Positions 58,799 to 64,000 of a stretch of 64,000 nucleotides of DNA are shown piece after piece; position 1 is the stretch's first letter; each line of letters opens with the position of its first letter. The position numbers and the translations under genes were made by a program. Source of the DNA: an uncultured Muribaculaceae bacterium (GTDB taxonomy: Bacteria > Bacteroidota > Bacteroidia > Bacteroidales > Muribaculaceae); assembly GCA_910586895.1 (NCBI GenBank), contig CAJUIW010000010.1, positions 1 to 64,000 on the forward strand, written 5' to 3'. The notes beneath the pieces are model-generated. The model saw only the letters and a list, made by a program, of their open reading frames with translations. It was not told the origin of the DNA and made no database searches.

Positions 58799-60461
58799 TG
58801 CATTCACCTACCGCCGCCGTCCTACGGTGGCGGTAGCTGTAGGCAATACTGTTATCGGTGGCGGTAATCCGGTGAGGATTCAGTCCATGGCGTCGACCCC
58901 TACAATGGATACCGAGGCTTCGGTAGCCCAGTGCCTGTCAATAGCGGCGGCCGGAGCCGAGCTTGTGCGGTTCACAGCCCAGGGTGTGCGTGAGGCCGCC
59001 AATCTGACTGCCATAAGGGATGGCGTGCGTGCCGCCGGATGCGATGTGCCTCTTGTTGCCGATATTCATTTCAATCCCCGCGCCGCTTTTGAATCGGTGG
59101 GACGCGTGGAGAAAATACGTATAAATCCGGGCAATTTCATTGACCCCGGACGCACATTCCGCGCCTTGGAATATACCGATGAGGAATATGGCCGGGAGCT
59201 CCGGCGTCTGGAGGATGCCTTTGTGCCGTTGCTTGAGAAATGTGAGGCAACAGGTACAGCATTGCGTATAGGTGTCAACCACGGCTCGCTGTCTGACCGT
59301 ATTATGAGCCGCTATGGTGACACTCCGGCCGGCATGGCTGAGAGTGCCATGGAATTTCTGCGGGTATGCAAACGCAGGGGTTTTGACAATGTGGTCATAT
59401 CCATAAAAGCCTCCAATGTGTGCGTGATGGTGCAGACTGTGCGTATGCTTGTCCGGGCTATGGACAAGGAGGATATGCACTATCCGCTCCATCTCGGTGT
59501 CACTGAAGCCGGTGATGCCGAGGACGGACGTATAAAGTCGGCCGTAGGAATCGGGTCGCTTTTAGCTTCAGGTATCGGCGATACTATACGGGTGTCGCTT
59601 TGCGAGCCCCCTGAAAATGAAGTGCCTGTGGCACGGATGATTACTGACTATATCGCTTCGTTTGAATCGGCCGGAACCATTGAAGGATGCCTGGCTGAGG
59701 GATATGATGAAGTGGCGCCTGAACGCTGCGAATCGGATGAGGTGGACGGTATCGGTGGTCGCAACTGCAATCTGGTGGCTGTCCGTGAGGCTTCATCGTC
59801 AGGAGCGGATATAAGCCTTGACCGTGTAAAGGCGCGGATTGTGGAAATCGATGCCTCTTTACCGCAGAATGAATGGCCTCAGATAAACCACGATGATATA
59901 ATCCTGCTCGGAACCGAAGCCCCTGACTATCCGGGGCATATGAAGGCTGCCCTTCATTCGATGAAGAACGCCGGTATGAAAAATCCGGTAATTCTCAAAG
60001 CTTCATATCGCGGCATAAGCAAGGATGAGGTCACTGTACGTGCGTCAATTGACCTTGGGTCGCTGCTGTTGGCCGGTTTTGGCGACGGTATAATGGTAGA
60101 GTCGGATCTGATGCCCGAAAAGGAGTGTGTCAACCTCGCATTCGGTATTCTGCAGGCTACCCGCCGCCGCTTCACACGCACGGAATATATAGCATGTCCG
60201 GGATGTGGACGCACCATGTTTGACCTTCAGGACACTCTCCGTAGGGTCAAGGAGGGCACATCTCACCTTAAAGGACTGAAAATAGGCGTGATGGGGTGCA
60301 TAGTAAACGGCCCCGGAGAAATGGCTGACGCTGACTACGGTTACGTAGGTGCCGGAGCCGGACGTGTGAGCCTTTACCGCGGTAAAGAATGTGTGATGAA
60401 AAATATATCATCGGACCAAGCTGTAGAACGGCTTCTTGAGCTTATTGAGAATGACCGATGA
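58779..60461 (+). CDS. ispG: 4-hydroxy-3-methylbut-2-enyl diphosphate synthase, long form
   Basis: The 560-residue enzyme makes HMBPP in the methylerythritol phosphate route to isoprenoids. It has the TIM-barrel part (QSMASTPTMDTEASV, VADIHFNPRAAF, RINPGNF, GVNHGSLSDRI), the extra middle domain of the plant/Bacteroidetes form (about 280-400), and the iron-sulfur domain with CPGCGRTMFDLQ and GCIVNGPGEMADADYGYVG giving three Cys ligands. It overlaps purE by 20 bases and ribD by 11 bases. A reductase gene for the next step is not in the window. Confidence 0.96.
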   Translation: MNSRPTDAFTYRRRPTVAVAVGNTVIGGGNPVRIQSMASTPTMDTEASVAQCLSIAAAGAELVRFTAQGVREAANLTAIRDGVRAAGCDVPLVADIHFNPRAAFESVGRVEKIRINPGNFIDPGRTFRALEYTDEEYGRELRRLEDAFVPLLEKCEATGTALRIGVNHGSLSDRIMSRYGDTPAGMAESAMEFLRVCKRRGFDNVVISIKASNVCVMVQTVRMLVRAMDKEDMHYPLHLGVTEAGDAEDGRIKSAVGIGSLLASGIGDTIRVSLCEPPENEVPVARMITDYIASFESAGTIEGCLAEGYDEVAPERCESDEVDGIGGRNCNLVAVREASSSGADISLDRVKARIVEIDASLPQNEWPQINHDDIILLGTEAPDYPGHMKAALHSMKNAGMKNPVILKASYRGISKDEVTVRASIDLGSLLLAGFGDGIMVESDLMPEKECVNLAFGILQATRRRFTRTEYIACPGCGRTMFDLQDTLRRVKEGTSHLKGLKIGVMGCIVNGPGEMADADYGYVGAGAGRVSLYRGKECVMKNISSDQAVERLLELIENDR

Positions 60462-61509
60462 GCTATACATGCGGCGGGCGCTGCAGCTGGCCCGCTGTGG
60501 CGACGGGTTCGTGTCGCCTAACCCGATGGTGGGTGCGGTGATAGTGTGCGACGGGAGTATTATCGGCGAGGGGTATCACCGCCGGTACGGTGAGGGGCAT
60601 GCCGAGGTGAATGCCGTGGCCTCCGTTGCCGATAAGTCGTTGCTGAAAAGAAGCACCATCTATGTCACACTTGAACCCTGCTCGCATTACGGGAAGACAC
60701 CACCGTGTGCCAAGCTGCTTATTGACTGCGGAATACCGCGGGTAGTTATTGGATGTATGGATCCGTTCAGTAAGGTCAACGGGCGTGGCGTGGCCATGTT
60801 GCGTGACGCCGGTGCGGATGTGACCACAGGAGTGCTTCGGCAGGAGTGTATGACTCTGAACAAGGTGTTCATGGTGTCGCATAAACTCAGGCGTCCATAC
60901 GTGATTCTGAAGTGGGCGCAGAGTGCCGACGGATATATTGACTCTGACCGTCAGGCAACGGATGGTAAAGCTGAGCGGTTCTCTTCAGCCGCCACATCGA
61001 GGCTCGTGCATCTGCTGCGCAGCCGCTGTGATGCCATAATGGTAGGCAGCGGTACAGCACTGGCTGACAATCCTCAGCTCAATGTGCGTGGTATAAGCGG
61101 GCGTCAGCCGGTGAAGGTGCTTGTTGACAGTAAAGGAGAGGTTGCGGGCAATGCCCGGATTTTCAATGGTAAAGTCCTTTGCTTCGGTCCGCAGCGCGAT
61201 GTGGCCGCCGGCTCCGAGGTGGAATTTATAGCTGACGTAGATACGCATGATATTGAGGCTATGCTCCATGCCCTGTATGAACGGGGTGTCACCTCTCTGC
61301 TCGTAGAAGGTGGATGCCGGTTGCTTAACTGCTTTATTGACAGCTGTATGTGGGACGAATGCCGCATAGAGAAGACTTCACGGCGGCTCGGTGAGTCGGG
61401 AAGGCACCCCATGCATATCCCGGCCGGAATTCTTGACGAGGTTAAGCGGCTGGGTGATAGTGAGATAATCACTGTGCAAAATCCTACCGTGACTGATTTG
61501 CTGGCCTGA
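60451..61509 (+). CDS. ribD: Bifunctional riboflavin biosynthesis protein RibD
   Basis: The 352-residue product from the ATG at 60451 (MTDELYMRRALQLARCGDGF) has an N-terminal deaminase domain with GHAEVNAV and TLEPCSHYGKTPPC (zinc His and two Cys) and a C-terminal reductase domain with ILKWAQSADGYID, VGSGTALADNPQL and LLVEGGCRLLN. It performs the deamination and reduction steps after GTP cyclohydrolase II. It overlaps the ispG end by 11 bases. No FMN riboswitch is seen before it, as expected inside an operon. Confidence 0.95.
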   Translation: MTDELYMRRALQLARCGDGFVSPNPMVGAVIVCDGSIIGEGYHRRYGEGHAEVNAVASVADKSLLKRSTIYVTLEPCSHYGKTPPCAKLLIDCGIPRVVIGCMDPFSKVNGRGVAMLRDAGADVTTGVLRQECMTLNKVFMVSHKLRRPYVILKWAQSADGYIDSDRQATDGKAERFSSAATSRLVHLLRSRCDAIMVGSGTALADNPQLNVRGISGRQPVKVLVDSKGEVAGNARIFNGKVLCFGPQRDVAAGSEVEFIADVDTHDIEAMLHALYERGVTSLLVEGGCRLLNCFIDSCMWDECRIEKTSRRLGESGRHPMHIPAGILDEVKRLGDSEIITVQNPTVTDLLA

Positions 61510-61567
61510 AAATCAGCGCGATTACGAAATTTAACTAAGCAGCACCTGAAGTTAAGGAAAAACTTGT

Positions 61568-61575
61568 TAACTTTG
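61568..61575 (+). promoter_or_regulatory. -7 element before the DUF6242 gene
   Basis: TAACTTTG fits TAnnTTTG, 21 bases before the ATG at 61597. The -33 is poor (CCTG at 61545-61548, 19-base spacer). Confidence 0.55.
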
Positions 61576-61596
61576 CGTGTTGAAAATTATCGATTT

Positions 61597-63129
61597 ATGA
61601 GAATGCGATTTCCATTATATATCATGCTCACCGCGCTGCTTGCAGGCGTGGCGGCATCATGTAACTCGTCAGATGATGATTATTATTTCGAGTTTGACGC
61701 GAGTGATTATTCTGCTGTTACGCTTTCATCGTTCAGCCTTCAGAAGAATGATTCAGTGCTGATGTATATTGACACTGTATATTTCAGCGTCGATATCAAT
61801 AAGGCGGAGGTGTTCAATGCCGATTCGCTCCCGAAAGGCACTGATATAAGCCGTCTGCAGGTAGTCATCGGACTCCCGTCGGTAAGCGAGGCAAAGCTTA
61901 TCGTACCCTCTAAGGAGGGAAAAGAGGTGCCTGATACCATCAACTATCTGGAGAACCCCAACGACTCTGTTGACTTCAGCCAGGGCCCGATCACTCTGCG
62001 TGTGGTTTCGCTTGACAAGAACACAAAGCTTGACTATAAAATCAAAGTGAATGTCCACAACATGGTGCCTGATTCACTCTGGTGGAATCAGACTGCGTCA
62101 TTCGCTCTGCCCGGCGGCGTTACGAATCCTACCGACAATGGTGTAGTGGAAATTGACGGACAGGTAATCTCATTCGTTACCAACGGAGGCAAGACAGTGC
62201 GCAGCGTATCGGCCAACCCCGCTACCGGAATATGGAGCTCTGACATGATAGTGCTTCCTTCCGATGCCGTGGTCGGATCTGTAGCCGCTGCTGATGGAAA
62301 TCTGTATATGACATCAACATCCGGTGTGCTTTACAAATCATTGGACAAGGGTATCAACTGGAGCTCTACCGGCACAAGCATGCATCATATCTATGGCGGA
62401 ATGGAAAACACCATTGTAGGTGCGCGTAAGAATGCTGACGGAAGCTGGACCCATGTAACATATCCGGCATCGGTAGAAACTGCAGTTCCTGCTGATTGTC
62501 CCATATCAGCTACTTCTGCATCGGTAACATATACCACTGAATGGGCTGCCGAGCCGATGATGATTGTGCTTGGCGGACGTTGTGCCGACAATAGCCTTAC
62601 AGGCCATGTCTGGGCTTTCGATGGCGGACAGTGGGCCGACATAACTCAGGAGGGTATCCCTGCAGCCGAAGGAGTGACCATGGTGCCCTACTTCACATTC
62701 CGTCTTGCTACATCATGGGTAGCGACAAAACAGACTGTTCTACTCGCTTTCGGAGGTAAATGTGCTGACGGAACTCTATCAAAAACGACATACGTGTCAG
62801 TTGACCGCGGCGTTCACTGGACCAAGGCCGGAAAACTTCTTCAGCTGCCTGACTACATACCCGCTATGTGGAAAATGCATGGCATAGTGGCTGAATCGGA
62901 ACTGACATCAAGAGCTGCCGGCTCAGGATGGACGCTGACCGGCGACCGACCCTTGGACGGATGGTATACACCTATATATAATAGCAGCAATTCACGTGCG
63001 GTGACTCCTATCACATCGTGGGACTGCCCCTACATATATCTGTTCGGAGGCTTGGAGGCTGACGGCTCGATGAGTACTACCGTATGGCGCGGCGTGATAA
63101 ACCGGTTGAGCTTCAAGCCGCTTCAGTAA
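61597..63129 (+). CDS. DUF6242 lipoprotein
   Basis: The 510-residue product from the ATG at 61597 (MRMRFPLYIMLTALLAG) has a lipobox (GVAASCNSS), an N-terminal acidic stretch and sandwich domain (about 25-165), then a C-terminal region of kelch- or BNR-like repeats (SSDMIVLPSDAVVGSV, VLYKSLDKGINWSSTG, LLAFGGKCADGTL, VSVDRGVHWTKAG, YIYLFGGLEADG) that should form a beta propeller. DUF6242 is a Bacteroidales family of unknown role, often just before DUF6089 and uppS, as here. It has its own -7 element. Confidence 0.82.
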   Translation: MRMRFPLYIMLTALLAGVAASCNSSDDDYYFEFDASDYSAVTLSSFSLQKNDSVLMYIDTVYFSVDINKAEVFNADSLPKGTDISRLQVVIGLPSVSEAKLIVPSKEGKEVPDTINYLENPNDSVDFSQGPITLRVVSLDKNTKLDYKIKVNVHNMVPDSLWWNQTASFALPGGVTNPTDNGVVEIDGQVISFVTNGGKTVRSVSANPATGIWSSDMIVLPSDAVVGSVAAADGNLYMTSTSGVLYKSLDKGINWSSTGTSMHHIYGGMENTIVGARKNADGSWTHVTYPASVETAVPADCPISATSASVTYTTEWAAEPMMIVLGGRCADNSLTGHVWAFDGGQWADITQEGIPAAEGVTMVPYFTFRLATSWVATKQTVLLAFGGKCADGTLSKTTYVSVDRGVHWTKAGKLLQLPDYIPAMWKMHGIVAESELTSRAAGSGWTLTGDRPLDGWYTPIYNSSNSRAVTPITSWDCPYIYLFGGLEADGSMSTTVWRGVINRLSFKPLQ

Positions 63130-63172
63130 ATTGTAAAAAAAAAGAATTCAAAATTTCTCCGGAGAGTATTAA

Positions 63173-63874
63173 GTGAACCGTTCATTAACGCATTTTATCG
63201 CAATCATGCTTACCTTCGCAGCATTTGCAGTTCAGCCACAGGCCGTCAGCGGTCAGGATGTGGAGAGCTACAAGTTTGATGCGGGAGTAAGTATTGGTAT
63301 GAGCGGCTATCTGGGTGACGCCAATGAAAGTTCGATATTTCATCGCCCCGGATTTGCTGCCGCATTGAGCGGGCGCTATCTGTTTGATACCCGATGGGCA
63401 TTGAAAGCTCAGCTTACCGGGGCTACTCTGAGCGGCAATACCGCCGATTTCAGCAATGTCCTTCCCGGCGGCGCGCAGTATGAATTCAGTGCCTCGGTAT
63501 TTGACCTCGGTGTGCGTGGTGAGTTCAACTTCTTTTCCTATGGAATAGGGGAAACCTACCGCCGGCTGAAACGTTGGAGTCCGTATATAGGGTTAGGTGT
63601 CGGCGTGACACTGTCGTCATGCGAGGGTACCAATGTAGGGTTCAATATCCCGATGGCTGTGGGCGTTCGCTATAAGTTGAAACCACGAATCAATCTGTGG
63701 GGCGAATTTGCAGTGACCAAAGTATTCTCCGATAAAGTGGATGGGCCGGTGCTGAATGACCTTTACGGCATAAAAAGCTCGTTTATGAAGAATACCGACT
63801 GGTACTCCACTATAATGATAGGTATCAGTTTTGAGTTCGGTCCGCGATGCTCAACATGCCAGAGAATAGATTGA
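63173..63874 (+). CDS. DUF6089 outer-membrane beta-barrel protein
   Basis: The 233-residue product starts with a GTG at 63173 after GGAGAG; an internal ATG at 63206 would cut the signal peptide (FIAIMLTFAAFAVQ). The body is a small barrel: SIGMSGYLGDANESSIFH, RPGFAAALSGRYLF, WSPYIGLGVGVTLSS and IMIGISFEFGPRCS. In Bacteroidales DUF6089 lies upstream of uppS and bamA, and the same order begins here, so it may act in envelope assembly. Function is not proven. Confidence 0.83.
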   Translation: MNRSLTHFIAIMLTFAAFAVQPQAVSGQDVESYKFDAGVSIGMSGYLGDANESSIFHRPGFAAALSGRYLFDTRWALKAQLTGATLSGNTADFSNVLPGGAQYEFSASVFDLGVRGEFNFFSYGIGETYRRLKRWSPYIGLGVGVTLSSCEGTNVGFNIPMAVGVRYKLKPRINLWGEFAVTKVFSDKVDGPVLNDLYGIKSSFMKNTDWYSTIMIGISFEFGPRCSTCQRID

Positions 63875-63933
63875 TTTCCTCCCGGATGAGATAAAAGAAT
63901 AGAAATCGAAATAAATAATTATCAATAATAGAA

Positions 63934-64000
63934 ATGGACACCATACTCAGTCAGATTGATCCGCACCGCATGCCTGCGCATGTGGCTGTCATCATGGATG
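63934..64000 (+). CDS. uppS: Undecaprenyl diphosphate synthase, 5' part
   Basis: The first 22 codons read MDTILSQIDPHRMPAHVAVI and then MD, matching the N-terminal HVAxIMDGNGRWA start of cis-prenyl transferases, which make undecaprenyl diphosphate for cell wall and glycan export. The gene is cut by the window end. It follows DUF6089 by about 60 bases, as in other Bacteroidales. Confidence 0.85.
   Translation, partial: MDTILSQIDPHRMPAHVAVIMD

Noticed and set aside
60300..60451. FMN riboswitch before ribD
   Set aside because: The region is the coding end of ispG and shows none of the conserved FMN-aptamer segments.
1..64000. CRISPR arrays, insertion sequences or prophage segments
   Set aside because: No regularly spaced repeats, transposase or phage structural genes were seen.

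Overview
The window reads as a chromosomal segment of a Bacteroidales bacterium, probably of the Muribaculaceae/Bacteroides type; the family level is inference. The evidence is two SusC/SusD pairs, Bacteroidetes-type promoters (TTTG, about 20 bases, TAnnTTTG) before many genes, Bacteroidales-only families (DUF4199, DUF6452/DUF6048, DUF6377, DUF6242, DUF6089), a glycine-lipid acyltransferase pair, the fucI-fucA-fucK-fucP order known from gut Bacteroides, and a long-form IspG. I see no rRNA, insertion sequence, prophage or CRISPR array. Genes are dense, and most are joined by ATGA-type overlaps or short gaps.

Layout. 0-4 kb: tRNA-Thr and a partial tRNA-Tyr (minus strand), an aminopeptidase P with a gamma carbonic anhydrase, and an exported metallophosphoesterase. 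4-9.3 kb: L-fucose catabolic operon (minus) with an inverted repeat upstream. 9.5-14.7 kb: rpsU, then a membrane protein, GT2 transferase, nitroreductase, two envelope proteins, an SDR and rpiB. 14.8-19.5 kb: LytS/LytTR two-component pair, a Crp/Fnr regulator and a membrane-anchored DUF6377 regulator. 19.6-28.9 kb: fructose-bisphosphate aldolase, a secreted alpha-galactosidase-like hydrolase and the first SusC/SusD locus. 29-33.3 kb: an ECF sigma factor operon with a possible anti-sigma protein, two paralogous barrel-like proteins and a formate/nitrite channel. 33.3-36.4 kb: hpf, a tyrosine recombinase and the glsB/glsA pair.

36.4-44.3 kb: an orphan HigA-type regulator co-transcribed with a protein resembling Cst-type (GT42) sialyltransferases, then pgeF, obg and five nonulosonic-acid genes (minus). 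44.3-52.6 kb: a Na+/Ca2+ antiporter and a second SusC/SusD locus with a GH27 alpha-galactosidase. 52.7-55.3 kb: three further nonulosonic-acid genes (dehydratase, acyltransferase, synthase). 55.3-64 kb: a DUF4465 lipoprotein, rpoN, a PAP2-like protein, purE, ispG, ribD, two envelope proteins and the start of uppS.

The most interesting reading is a nearly complete CMP-legionaminic-acid-type pathway in two blocks on either side of a SusCD/GH27 locus. The expected aminotransferase is missing, and a GT42-like candidate transferase lies nearby under an HTH regulator with a perfect palindromic operator. Second is a set of three promoters, two of them just before susC genes, that carry an 8-9 base G tract between or over the core elements and could act as length-variable switches. 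Third is a pair of related terminator hairpins with compensatory stem changes, one sitting directly downstream of a G-tract promoter.
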